Positions 13,401-22,963 of a DNA stretch of 64,000 nt are shown in pieces. This DNA is from Oncomelania hupensis (lineage: Eukaryota; Mollusca; Gastropoda; Littorinimorpha; Pomatiopsidae), in NCBI GenBank assembly GCA_036898135.1, contig CM072511.1, positions 156,411,021-156,475,020 on the forward strand, read 5' to 3'. The notes under the pieces are model-generated. The model was not told the DNA's origin, ran no database searches, and saw only the letters and a program-made list of their open reading frames with translations. The position numbers were made by a program, and so were the translations under genes. Numbering within the stretch: position 1 is the stretch's first letter; every line of letters begins with the position of its first letter.

Positions 13401-14597
13401 ACTCCCTGATGACTAAGCACAATCTTGTGCAGAGCTGTTCACTCCTCCGGTTTGACCGGATTTTCTCCGTTTTGACTGTAAAAATCCGCTTATCCGTTTT
13501 GAAAACAAAAACTCCGGTTTCAAACGCGAGAGATGAAAAAAAAGGTAGTTTTTTCGGTAGTAAGATGCTCTTTCTTCCGTTTCGTAAGTTTTCCGTAATA
13601 AGACAAAACCTGGAATTTCCTGTACAAGTTTCGATTTCCGGCTCTCGCACTTTCTTTCGTGTGTGATCGAGCATTTGTGCGTGTTTTCGAAGTGACTACT
13701 TTGTTCGCGATGCCGAAAATAAAAAACGCAGAAGATGGTGGACAAACACCACCCAAAAAGAAGATGCTTCACACGCAGAAGTGGAATGCTTCTTATTCAG
13801 AACTGCATAAGTGCTTAACGAGCTCCGAAAGGTCTGAAAACTATGCTTACTGCAAAATTTGCAAACTTGACTTCAGCGTTGCGCACGGCGGTAGAAATGA
13901 CATTGAAAGGCACGTGAACTGTGGTAGACACAAGCAGTTGCAACAAGAGCAGGCTAACCAACGCACAATAAGCTCGTTTATTGCTAAAGCAATAAATAAG
14001 TGAATGATTTTCTTTTTAATGTGTTTTTGTAGTAAATGTAACTGTCTTTTTGTTTTCTTTTTTCTCAATCTCTCAAAAAATGTATTCCAGTACTGTACTC
14101 CTGACAGACAGATGAAACTCCTGACAGACAGTCTGCTTACTCCTGTCTGGCATTGGTAGGGGTGAACAGGTCTGCTTGTGCGACCGGGGATGGGGGAGAA
14201 TGGAACTAGTGCATGCTGGGTGTATTTGTGTAGCCGGCACTCACTCATCTAGGGCATGAGCATCAGGATCTTTAAAGTCCATGCGATGGAATGCGTGTGT
14301 GCACAGACTAGATCTCGGTTAATACTCTAATCCGAAGAAGGGAGCTCAGTGTCTCGAGGGGATTTTTGTCTATTTCTTTGTTTTTTTTTCTTCAGGCCGT
14401 TAATGGCGTTTGAGCTACTGCCTGTACAGGCTGCAATGTTATTGCCCGACATTCCAGTACACGGTGTATGCCACTGAGCTAACTACATTCTCCAATGTTA
14501 CCTAAATGCAGTTCAGCTTTCTGCATGTGTCAGTGGTTAGTTTGGGTATTGAATTGTGCACCAAAAGCAAAGCACCATGCATACATGTGATAAAATA

Positions 14598-14634
<37 letters not shown>

Positions 14635-17600
14635 TTAATGAATGTTAAACCTAACAACTCAAAGGGAGGCGATCTTTAATCAAACCTACACGCTCACATA
14701 TTACACAGCTTTCCTACATACAGAATAAACACTAATGTATTACTCAAACATGCGATGTAATCAATGACATGCTCTCAGTGGTGAAGAAACGAAAACTCCG
14801 ATGGTATGGCCACGTCACCATAGCATCAGGCCTTGCAAAGACCATCCTGCAAGGCATGGTGCAATGAGGCAGAAGAAGAGGGAGACAGAAAAGAGGTGGG
14901 AGGACAACATTTGAGAATGGACTGGCTTGACATTGAGCAAAGCCTTGCGGGTTGCTGAGGACAGAGAAAGATGGAGTATGCTCGTTAAATGATCATCTGT
15001 GGTGCCCCAATGATCTTTGAGTTACAGGATAGGATAGGATAGGATAGGATGCGATGTAACAAAGCCCAAAAATTTTAGTTTCTTCATTTCTTTATTTTTT
15101 ATTCAAATGTATTGACTGAATTTTGACAATGTTTGTTTCAGATATCAGCGCCTGTGAACACATCATGAAGTCAAAAAGCAAACAGGATTTTGAGGGCTAC
15201 ATCCGTACCGAACATAGTGAGTACCGTGTACATTTTATTTACCCTACTTTACTACAAAAGTGATGCACATCACACACCACCCTCAGCCCAAAATTTAAAA
15301 TAAAGAAAAGAAATTTTCTTCCACGCCTAAGGCTTTCCATATGATAGTTCTTGCTCAAGAAAACGACGCACATTTTAATGAATCTTGACTTAGTTAAGAC
15401 AGATTTTATCACATTTTAGCTGCACCATATTATATGAAGCATGGGTCAAAGTAGAGGAAAATGGTAATGCCTTGTAGTCCAGTAAACTATGGTATTTATT
15501 TGTTGCATTACGACCTCACAAAAGCACAGGCCTGATGCACGTAGTGGCCATAAACAAATTATCCTAGGCAATAACAGATGTCCCAGCTCAAACCACTGTT
15601 TTGAAAGTGTTGGTTTAATCTCAGACTCTTTTTTTTATGTGGCTGTTTCAGTACACCTCACAATAAAAATTGTGTATTTCCCCCCTTTATTTTGATTTTG
15701 TGTCTAAACAGTTTTTTTTCAACATGGAGTATCCACAGAATCCTGATGAAGAAGAAGGGGTATGGGTGCCGGGCTTTGTGTATGCCTCAGTAGTGTTTGA
15801 TTGTTGCAATGCTGTGTTGTACTCCACAAGTTATTTGTAATCTTTTATTTGTTGGGATGGATTGCGCAATTGTTTGAGTTGTTTTGGGGGATATTTGTCC
15901 AGGCCTACTGGAAGGATCAGACACCAAGGAGTGTGTCACATACATTGAGGATTCTTTGTACAAGCAGGTTGGTCATTTTCATTTTCTCTGCAAAGGTGTG
16001 TCTGCTGCACTGCGCACAAGGAGGGGTGGGAAGGAAATGGTGGAGTTGGAGCTGGGAGGGGTTTGGAGGGAAGTGGAAGGTATGTGAAGAAAAGATATGG
16101 AGTATATGGTGGGGAACATATGATTTATATAATTGCTCCCTACTAAGCTTTTTTTCTTTTTTTCTTTTTTTTTAATAGCAAAAATTACTGCCTCATTTGA
16201 TTTCAGTCACCCCAGCTCGGCACTTTGCGACTGTTGTGCCTACTGTCTTTGTGCCAAGATGGTTTGTCAGCGGGCACCTACAAGACTCTCAAGACAGACT
16301 TCCTGCATGTAAGCGCAGTCATGATTTTCAGTATTGGCTTCTTTCTCTTTATTTTTTATTTCAATTGTGTGTGTGTGTTTTTTTTTAAATATTTTTTTTT
16401 ATTTGTTCAATGTTTCTTTACTTATTGTCCTTTTTATTATAGTAAAAAAAAAAAACTATTTTAAAAAAACTTAAGACCAGATCAGTTTTAATTGTGTCTA
16501 TTGTGCACATTGCTCATTAGCATGAGCATGATCTTTATAAATAAGTTTTCTGTTCTTAAAAAGCAACAACAATTTTCCTTTTTATCTGGAATAAAAATTT
16601 GTTGAGTTGACTTGACGACTAGTCCTCAAGGCGGACTTTCTGAACGTCAATGTGCTGGTTGTAGAAACTGAAAACATTCTGATAGAACTTGCCAGAATTT
16701 GTTTTTTTGTTTTTGTTTTTGTTTTGTTTTGTTGTTTCGGTCAGTTTGTGGATTATACACAACCTGGTGTTAATAACATTTGGTGTGAGTGTTTGAATGA
16801 TTGATTCATTGATTTTGATTGATTTATTAATTGATTGTTGGATTATTGTTTGGGGAATTATTTTTGGGACAGAGCCATGGGTTTGAGCACCTAGTGACGT
16901 TCTTCAGTCTGAAGAAGTTAGGCATGCTGGTGGAACAAGAGCCCAGTACCAAGACCAAGGTCACTGTGCCCGCCAAGCTGCGGAGGTCACAGTTCAAACA
17001 GCTGTGTGGCAAGCTGAGCCTGGTATGAGTGTGATTGTTTGTTTTTTTCCACTTTGCAAAAACAATTGACCCATATATTCGTGTCACTCAACCGATTACG
17101 TAAGGTGCACTCACTCGAGCAATAACAAAGCCACAAAAAAAAATTGTGTTTTTTTGTTTTGTTTTTACTGTGTCACATTGTGACCATGTCTGAAAAATCT
17201 GTAGTCCAAATGTTTTTTTAATGTTTTGTGTTTTAGAACTTGCTGTGAAACTTTGGGGGTGTGGGCATGTTGTAGCTAATCAGATGACTTATTATACTTG
17301 TGTATGTTTTGATTGCTTAGTTTTAGTGTTTGATGTTTTTATGTCATAACTATTTATCCTTGAGACTACATGCGTGTGTAAGCTCGTGCGAGCGCTTAAA
17401 GCAAACTTTTATTTTGGATTGGTGCTTTACCCAAAACCAAAAAAAAAAAGTATTATTATTATTATGACTTACGCTTTAAGTGCATGCGCAAATCAAGTAG
17501 CCAAGGATCAACACAGCGCCAACAGGGTCCAGCACCATTTAATCCGTCACACATGTGCATACAATCTGACTCATTGCCTTGGTGCAATATGGATAGTCAA

Positions 17601-20600
17601 ATACAATATTAGTAGCTCTTCACCTGATTGCTTTGCAATCGCATCAACCTAGACCACTCACTGCCACATGCCACTGACCGCGAGCCGTCAAGGGACTAAT
17701 TCCTTTCAGAACTGTTTTTTTGTGTGCTACAGTGTATTTACATGTGACTATCCCACTGTTGCCACATAATTTCAGAAGATTGTTTTTGAAACTATTGTTA
17801 CAAAATAGTTGCTCGTCTGACTTCCCCTTTTGACAAAAGCTCAAAGTTTCAGTTTTAGTGTCCGTTATATAAGAAGATTATTTAATACTGCTTTTAAAAA
17901 TCTAAAATCTGCTTTGTGTTTCAGATTCCCAAATCGGCAGAGGAGGTGAACATGAAGAACCCCAGTGATTTGTCGTATGTGTTTGGTGGTGCATTCTCTC
18001 CCATGTCTGTCAGGATTGTGGAATACGTGAGTTCAGTGCTGCCTTTTGGAGTGTATGTGGTTTTGTATTTGGCGTGTGTGTTTGAACACAAGCAACTCAA
18101 AGTTATTAAGTCTACTGTACAAATTCTACCAACCTACAAAAATTAAAAACTGCCCAAAGAGCGTACAGGATATTTAGCATGTTTTTCGCTGTTCATGTTT
18201 CAGATTTTGCAGCATGAAGCGTTGTTGACATTTGAGGACATTGGCCGCATGATTCCAGGTGGCATTTTCTCTGATATCAAATACCGCGCTGCTATTAAAG
18301 GAGCAGGTAAGTTCAGTGTTAGTGAGTATGCTATATTTATTTGTTGCTTTGTTCTTTTCAACTTGGGTAAGGAAGAGGGCTAAGCACAAGATTGGGGACA
18401 AGAGTTGTTGAGAAGATTTGTGTTTTCTTCTGACAAAATTAAATAGGAACGATATAAACCTATTGTCTAGTTCAATTCCATTTATTGATCCTGTTCCCCC
18501 TTGGGGTCATGAGCAATCTTGCCACTGTAGATTGTTCTAACCTATACAGGGAAAAGTGAAAGCCCCAGTTGAAAACCTGTCTTTCCTTTATAGGCATGAC
18601 AGATTCACTGCGGCAACAGTACCCCCGTTGGATTCCCGGGGGTTTCAGTATAAATAGTACCCCTACTTTCTGGAAATTTAATGCTTTAAATTCCCACTGT
18701 CGCTGTCTTTCTCATTTGCTCTTTCTCATTCCTGCTCTGTCCTATCAATCTGCTATACTATCTTCTTCTTCGCTAGATCAGTGACCTACCTTTTTTCTTG
18801 AAAACTCTTCCTGGACAAGACTCCTTGTTTGTGTATGAGGTCTGTTGGATCAGCTTGGGAATGTTGGACGCTTTCTGCTGGGTGGTCACTAGGGCTGCCT
18901 ATGATGTTATTATTTAGCAATATAGGCATTTTATATGTATGTGTTTTGTTGATAATTTATAATGATGTTTGTATTCTATTTTGTTTTTGTAACCGGGGGT
19001 TTGATTAGTTGGGGTAAAGCCTCAGCCGTCCCCTGCGTGGGATGTCTTTATTGTAAAGTGACTGGCCGGTGGAGGGCATTCAATTTTCCCACAAGGGTTG
19101 TTTCAGCAGATCTTTTATGCGGATCGGGGGTTGTCCGGTCCTGATTTGGCTCGGAAGAGTCCGCTGGACCTAAAGCAACAATCAATCAATCAATCAATAT
19201 TGATCCTGTTTCAGCCAAAACATCATTCCTGCCAGCCAGTCACACATCCATGAGAAAAGTGCTGGTCTATTTTCTAGGCGGATGCACCTACGCCGAAGTG
19301 GCAGCGATACGTATGATGGCGCAGCGAGACAGTAAGTCTTACGTTATGTTCTAGCAAATATTTTTTGCGGTGCGAGTGATATGCTGTGAATGAATGTTGA
19401 ACTTTAACATCCACTTCCACTGTTGGCGATACAGCAGAGAGGGGGATATACTCATTGGGCCAATTAACCTTTGGACATCTGTCACAATGACAATATTATT
19501 TTTGAGGTGCTTGCTTATTTGAAACCCTTGAGAAATAATTGAATTGTTATGACCCGTAGAAGACATTTATTGCTATCACAGGTTGCGCTTGCACTGTCAA
19601 TTTTGCATTTCTATTTCAGAGAGCATTATGAGAGAAATACGACCACTTTCATGGAAATCTTTGTCCACAATCAAACCCATGTGTAGATATATTTTTCTGA
19701 GGTTGAAAATCTGTTCAGTGGTACTTTGCCCTGCCCTGAATCCTGCTTCTTCTTCAGCTATGATTTGTTCAGCTTGTGGTTTCAACCTGTTGAGTATTAT
19801 ATTCAGGAGGACCTTGCTGGGATGGGTGATGAGGCTAATGGTGCAGTAATTTTCACACTCCTGAAGGTTATCTGGAAGATGGAGTATGCTGGTAAAACGA
19901 TTATTTGTGGTGCCACAACGGCCTTAGAGTTTAGGATAGGATCCTATCCTATCCTATCCTGTCCCATAACCCGAAGGTCGTAGGGGCACCACAGATGATC
20001 GCTTAACCAGCATACTCCATCTTTCTCTGTCCTCAGCAGCCCTCATGGCTTCGCTCAGTGTCAAACCAGTCCATTCTCGAATGTTGTCCTCCCACCTCTT
20101 TTTCGGTCTCCCCCTTCTTCTACCTCCTTGCACTGTGCCTTGCAGAATGGTCTTTGCAAGGCCTGATGATCTGGTGACGTGGCCATACCATCGGAGTTTC
20201 CGTTTCTTCACCACTGTGAGCAGGTCATCGTGTTGTCCAATGGCTTGTGTGATGGTCTGTCGGACTTCAACGTTGGTGATGTGTTGGGTATAGGAAATGC
20301 ACAGAAGTCTTCTGTAGCACCTCATCTCCATGCTTTGTATTCTTCGTTGGAGATCTGCTGTGAGGGTCCATGCTTCGCAAGCATATAGGAAGATGGAGAT
20401 GACCAGAGAGCGCAGCAGTCTTACTTTGGAATGTAGACTGATGGTTCTGTCTTTCCAAATGGGCTTCAACCTTGTCAGGGCAGCAGTTGTTTGTGCGATC
20501 CTGGAGAGGACTTCCTGTCGAGACCCATTGTCTGACACAATGGCTCCTAAATATTTGAAGCTGTGCACTGTGTTGAGGGATTGGCCTTGTACTTTGATGT

Positions 20601-22714
20601 CCGTGTTGATGCCATTGGTGTTGTTGGTCATCATTTTGGTCTTCTCCGCACTTATTTCCATTCCATAAGCTCTGGAGGTGGTGTCAAGCCTCTGTACAAG
20701 CTGTTCAAGTTCTTGTTCCTCTCCAGCCAATCCATCAATATCATCCGCAAAACGAAGATTGGAGATTGCTCTGCCCCCTATACTGACTGTGCCTTCGTGC
20801 TCTGCAAGAGCATCTGACATGATGCGCTCTAGGAAGATGTTGAAGAGTGTTGGAGAGAGTAGGCATCCTTGACGCACACCGATTGTTGTTCTGAACCAGT
20901 TCCCGATGACGCTGTTATGGAGGACTGCACTGGTAGCCTTGTCATACAGGCTTTTGATGACTTCTATAATTTTAGGGCTGATGTTGTACACTTTCATGGT
21001 TGCCCATAGAGCTGCATGCCAGACTCGGTCAAATGCCTTCTTGAAGTCTATGAACACATGATATAGATGTTGTTGGTGCTGTAGGTATTTCTCACAGATT
21101 ATTCTGAGGTTGAAAATCTGTTCAGTGGTACTTCGCCCTGCCATGAATCCTGCTTGTTCTTCAGCTATGATTTGTTCAGCTTGTGGTTTCAACCTGTTGA
21201 GTATTATTTTCAGGAGGACCTTGCTGGGATGGCTGATGAGGCTGATGGTGCGGTAATTTTCACACTCCTGAAGGTTACCTTTTTTGGGAAGAGTGATGAC
21301 AAGCGACTGGGTCCATGGTGTAGGCCATTCCCCACTCTGCCAGATCTTGTTGCAGATAATGGTGAGAGCATCAGTCATCGCTTCTCCTCCTGCTTGTAGC
21401 AGTTCCGCTGGTATGTTGTCCACTCCCGCTGACTTCCCTTTCTTCAGCGATTGCACTGCTGCCTCAACTTCTTCCCGGAGAATTGGGAGGATTTCTTCTT
21501 CTTCTCTGCTCTCGGGACATGCTAGAACTGATGGGTCTCCATTTGGTGTATGGTTGTAAAGGTCAGAGCAGTACTCTGTCCATCTGTCCAAGACTTCTTG
21601 TTCTTCTGTAAGGCAAATGCCAGACTTGCTTTGGATAGTGGAGACTTTGGGCTGTTTAACACTTGTCAGCCGCTTCGCAGTCTGGTAGGCCTTCTTGCTG
21701 TTGTTCTTGTTCAGATTGTTCTCTATTTCCTGGCATTGATCTTCTATCCAGTTCTCTTTTGCTGTGCGCATGCCTTTTCGGATGTCATTGTTGATTTTTC
21801 GGTAGACATCAGCTCCCTGTGAGGTGTTCTTTTTCTTTTTTAACTCTCTTCGTTTATCACACAGATCCAAAAGTTCAGGTGTGATCCACGGCTTCTTCTT
21901 TGGTCGGTGCTTGCCAAGGATCTCAGTGGCGGCATCTGTTACAGCTGAGTTGAAGGTATCGGTCATGGTGTTGACATCTACTTCGCCTGCCCCCAAAATA
22001 AGCAGTGGTGCAAATTTCCCTCCAATTGTGGCTTGAAATATTTTTGCCACCTCCGGGTCTTGCAGTTTGTCCAGGTCGAACTTCAGCCTAGTGCACTTTG
22101 CTGTATTTACTCTCTTCAAATGGAGCCGGAAAGACATCATCACGAGATCGTGGTCACTTCCAATGTCTGCTCCTGGAAAAGTGCGTGTCCTGCCAATGTT
22201 GATGCTTGATCTGAAGCGTTTCTTGACCATGATGTAGTCGATCTGGTTGTGATGTTCCCCGCCGGGACTGTGCCATGTCCATCGTCTGGATTTTTTGTGG
22301 AGACCAAGCGTGTTTGCCAGTACCAGATTGTTGTATCTGGCAAACTCCAATAGCCTCAGACCCCTGTCATTTGTCTCGTTGTTGCAGTGGGGTCCGCATG
22401 TGTCTCCCCAGTTGTGGTGCGCGTCTTGGCCAACCTTATATAGGATAGGATAGGATAGTATATAAATATATTTGAAAAAGTTTGTAGTAACCATACCTCT
22501 TGACTTTCTAATCTTTGTTGTATGAAATTGAATGAAACTTAGTTTTTATTTTATTTTATGTTATATACAGTTTCTCTAGCACTTTCTCAGCTCCAAAAAA
22601 ACTGCTTAACTTACTGACCATACTGTTTCAGATCTGCAGATCGTTATAGCAACAACAGCGATGATCAATGGCAACACTCTCTTGGAACAAGTGTGTGAAA
22701 AGAAGCCTACATGA
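3589..22714 (+). CDS. VPS33B: VPS33B, Sec1/Munc18-family vacuolar sorting protein, 5'-partial
   Basis: Visible exons: 3589-3729, 8258-8362, 8911-9016, 9865-9942, 11387-11460, 12402-12488, 13138-13231, 15142-15216, 15903-15967, 16207-16308, 16873-17022, 17925-18026, 18204-18306, 19215-19331, 22632-22714. All introns are GT-AG and phases agree. They encode 493 residues and TGA. Human VPS33B has 617, so about 124 N-terminal residues lie left of the window. Blocks collinear with the human protein include FPLDSDFLSMEMPNLFR, YEALLDDTFGIGCG, RDRHFSNVFPYLSSKAKELQ, MKTFVSQDLGRLKQ and VYFLGGCTYAEVAAIR. This resolves it from the paralogue VPS33A. Family knowledge: VPS33B binds VIPAS39 and acts with SNAREs in late endosomal and lysosome-related organelle traffic. 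The last intron holds a 2.5-kb LINE-A. AATAAA at 22958-22963 is a possible poly(A) signal. Confidence 0.95.
4058..7334 (-). mobile_element. LINE-B, 5'-truncated RT/RNase H non-LTR retrotransposon
   Basis: Minus-strand element in the first VPS33B intron of the window. It contains RT then RNase H coding sequence (7334 to 4816), a 3' UTR of about 740 bases and a (ATT)n tail at about 4058-4080. No endonuclease coding sequence is present, so it is 5'-truncated, as expected from incomplete target-primed reverse transcription. A (AC)n microsatellite adjoins the truncated end. The RNase H downstream of RT points to the I-like group of LINEs, not to the LINE-A type; clade not settled. Confidence 0.88.
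4816..7334 (-). pseudogene. reverse transcriptase-RNase H of LINE-B with one frameshift
   Basis: The upstream frame (7334-6780) has the RT N-terminal half: NNSAVGIDGISYQML, then NCYRPIALTSHVGK. The downstream frame (6804-4816, 662 residues) continues with the block VKKAYDTVWHSRL, IPQGSIIAPLLF and the catalytic YADD (near 6510). RNase H follows with YTDGSL (D), AEMYAI (E), RVDSKS (D) and WVPSHCGIKGNELADKLAKD. A C-terminal Cys/His cluster (EHLILHCPC) resembles the end of I-like LINE proteins. The two frames overlap by 25 bases at an A9 homopolymer (minus strand), so a single-base indel explains the break. Otherwise the frame is open for about 830 codons, which suggests a fairly young copy or an assembly error in the homopolymer. 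Confidence 0.85.
7356..7415. repeat. (AC)n microsatellite
   Basis: About 28 uninterrupted CA units directly next to the truncated 5' end of LINE-B. Confidence 0.95.
7440..7680 (-). mobile_element. LINE 3'-region fragment
   Basis: It contains the degenerate phrase GGCAGAGAGTTCCAAAGAGTTGG. Related phrases occur in the LINE 3' regions at 25.8 kb and 32.9 kb. No coding sequence is left. Assignment is by internal similarity only. Confidence 0.4.
8600..8735 (+). repeat. family C fragment
   Basis: It matches the 3' half of the copies at 18.85-19.2 kb and 47.86-48.18 kb, sharing GCAGATCTTTTATGCGGATC and TTTTAGCGAAGTTGTGGTC, with a diverged end. It lies in a VPS33B intron. Confidence 0.6.
9370..9515 (-). 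mobile_element. SINE-A 3' half
   Basis: The complement of the 3' part of the SINE-A copy at 42.1-42.26 kb: a TATATAGTGC end, GAGCTGCTCAAGG, CCGATACAGAATTGAACTCAA and GCGCACTGTCTGAC. 5'-truncated. Confidence 0.6.
9943..11386. other. VPS33B intron, possible unclassified repeat at about 10.45-11.1 kb
   Basis: No gene is visible. The part 10450-11100 differs in texture (more CpG, repeated CATCAACA/CAACAAC) and might be a solo LTR or another repeat. I find no second copy or terminal repeats in the window to prove it. Confidence 0.3.
11907..12310. mobile_element. CAG-ended MITE with 5-bp flanking repeat
   Basis: Perfect 12-bp inverted ends: CAGGGCCGGATC at 11907-11918 and GATCCGGCCCTG at 12299-12310. 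The direct repeat GCTGG flanks both sides (11902-11906 and 12311-12315). The 404-bp interior is G/C-run rich at both ends and has no coding sequence. The ends resemble hAT-type termini. It sits in a VPS33B intron. Confidence 0.75.
13430..14174 (+). mobile_element. CAG-ended DNA transposon with 6-bp TSD (CTTGTG) and BED-finger gene
   Basis: 745 bp. The inverted ends match at 16 of 19 positions: CAGAGCTGTTCACTCCTCC at 13430-13448 and the complement of 14156-14174. Exact CTTGTG copies flank it (13424-13429 and 14175-14180). The host SINE-A reads through when the element is removed, which confirms the borders. Subterminal TCCG(T)TTT motifs repeat near the left end. The only sizeable frame encodes a single zinc finger and no transposase, so the element would need a transposase in trans. 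Confidence 0.88.
13710..14003 (+). CDS. stand-alone BED-type zinc finger protein of the transposon
   Basis: 97 codons, complete. A basic N-terminal segment contains PPKKK (residues 14-18), and WNASYSELHKCL follows at residues 25-36. The zinc finger has Cys48 and Cys51 (CKIC), then His68 (ERH) and His74 (GRH): C-x2-C-x16-H-x5-H. The tail contains TISSFIAKAINK. The spacing fits BED/TTF-like fingers at the N-terminus of hAT-type transposases, which normally precede a catalytic domain of several hundred residues. None follows here. I chose the ATG at 13710 because the residues before it match no part of the finger; an in-frame ATG at 13659 would add 17. A DNA-binding or regulatory role is inferred. 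Confidence 0.6.
   Translation: MPKIKNAEDGGQTPPKKKMLHTQKWNASYSELHKCLTSSERSENYAYCKICKLDFSVAHGGRNDIERHVNCGRHKQLQQEQANQRTISSFIAKAINK
14590..14745 (-). mobile_element. SINE 3' end with (ATT)n tail
   Basis: The complement resembles the tail of the tRNA-Arg SINE at 62.5 kb: AAGG(G/C)(A/C)GGCGATCT, then CTACACGCTCAC, ending in (AAT)n at 14596-14634. The head is missing. Confidence 0.5.
14761..15048 (+). mobile_element. LINE-A, short 3' end insertion with TSD
   Basis: 5'-truncated 3' end coding for the LINE-A C-terminus (KLRWYGHVT region) with tail (TAGGA)n. A direct repeat ATGCGATGTAA flanks it at 14750-14760 and 15049-15059. The frame is broken by small indels. Confidence 0.85.
17362..17466 (+). 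mobile_element. LINE-B 3' end fragment
   Basis: It matches the complement of 4060-4145: GCGAGCGCTTAAAGCAAAC, TTTGGATT and a (TATTAT)n tail. It is a short, 5'-truncated insertion in a VPS33B intron. Confidence 0.5.
18846..19199 (+). mobile_element. family C copy with (AATC)n tail
   Basis: About 350 bases alignable along their length with 47862-48181, ending TCCTGATTTGGCTCGGAAG, TCCGCTGGACCTAAAGCAA and (TCAA)n. Shorter 3'-only copies at 46.1 and 46.9 kb show that the family inserts with 5' truncation, so it is a LINE- or SINE-type retroelement. No frame is visible. It lies in a VPS33B intron. Confidence 0.75.
19688..19932 (+). mobile_element. LINE-A with inverted 5' part (twin-priming type)
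   Basis: 19688-19870 carries LINE-A RT sequence in minus orientation. 19871-19932 carries the LINE-A 3' terminus and (TAGGA)n tail in plus orientation. The tail continues at 22439-22459 after a younger LINE-A insertion. ATATATTT occurs at the left border and after the tail (near 22468), a plausible duplication. The form matches twin-priming inversions known from LINEs. Confidence 0.7.
19933..22438 (-). mobile_element. LINE-A, long young copy nested in a LINE-A tail
   Basis: 2.5-kb minus-strand copy with tail (TAGGA)n at its 3' end (19933-19958). It is 5'-truncated inside the endonuclease. It sits within the TAGGA tail of the older, opposite copy, and TAGGATAGGA flanks both sides. It occupies most of the last VPS33B intron. 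One open frame spans the whole copy. Confidence 0.92.
19954..22438 (-). CDS. LINE-A endonuclease (C-terminal part)/reverse transcriptase
   Basis: One uninterrupted frame of about 825 codons. The endonuclease half keeps NQIDYIMVKKR and the catalytic-type SDHDLVMMSF (near 22130). RT follows: KGKSAGVDNIPAELLQ, NYRTISLISHPSKVLLKI, AGFMAGRSTTEQIFNLR, IDFKKAFDRVWHAALW, GVRQGCLLSPTLFNIFLE and catalytic FADDIDGLAG (near 20740). The C-terminal tail has KLRWYGHVTR, a basic RRRGRPKKRWEDNIREW block and stop. No RNase H or first ORF is present; that architecture resembles RTE-like LINEs, but the clade is not assigned. The endonuclease N-terminus is lost by truncation, so the copy itself is probably immobile, although the intact frame points to recent insertion. 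Confidence 0.9.
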
Positions 22715-22957
22715 CATGGATCCTAGCGACTTAAAGTTTCAACAGAGGAAATTAATTTTGTATGTTCGATCTTCAAAACAGTTAAAAGCTTTTATTTTGG
22801 TTAAAAGTAGTGTGTTCATGTGCAATTATAGGATGGTTCAAATTTTTTGGAAGTAAAACTCTTCTGTGGAAATGACTCAGAAGAATAGAGAGTAATGTTA
22901 GCTTGTTTCAACCAAAGACTAAGAATTTCTATGCTAGTAACATTAGTTGGTAGTAAC

Positions 22958-22963
22958 AATAAA
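22958..22963 (+). terminator. possible VPS33B poly(A) signal
   Basis: AATAAA lies 244 bases after the VPS33B stop codon. It is the first perfect hexamer after the stop. Many other AATAAA occur in this AT-rich DNA, so usage is uncertain. Confidence 0.35.

Larger units (their letters stand above)
13290..14345 (-). mobile_element. SINE-A copy split by a DNA transposon
   Basis: The two halves, 13290-13429 and 14181-14345, join into one SINE-A sequence when the insert and one CTTGTG are removed. Its counterpart is the complement of 42000-42260, with shared phrases GGATGGGGGAGAA, CATGCTGGGTGT, CCGGCACTCAC and ATCTTTAAAGTCC. It lies in a VPS33B intron. Confidence 0.8.

Noticed and set aside
15000..15050. 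TAGGA repeats as a CRISPR-like or telomere-like array
   Set aside because: They occur only at the 3' end of LINE-A copies, on the strand matching each copy's orientation, so they are LINE tails.
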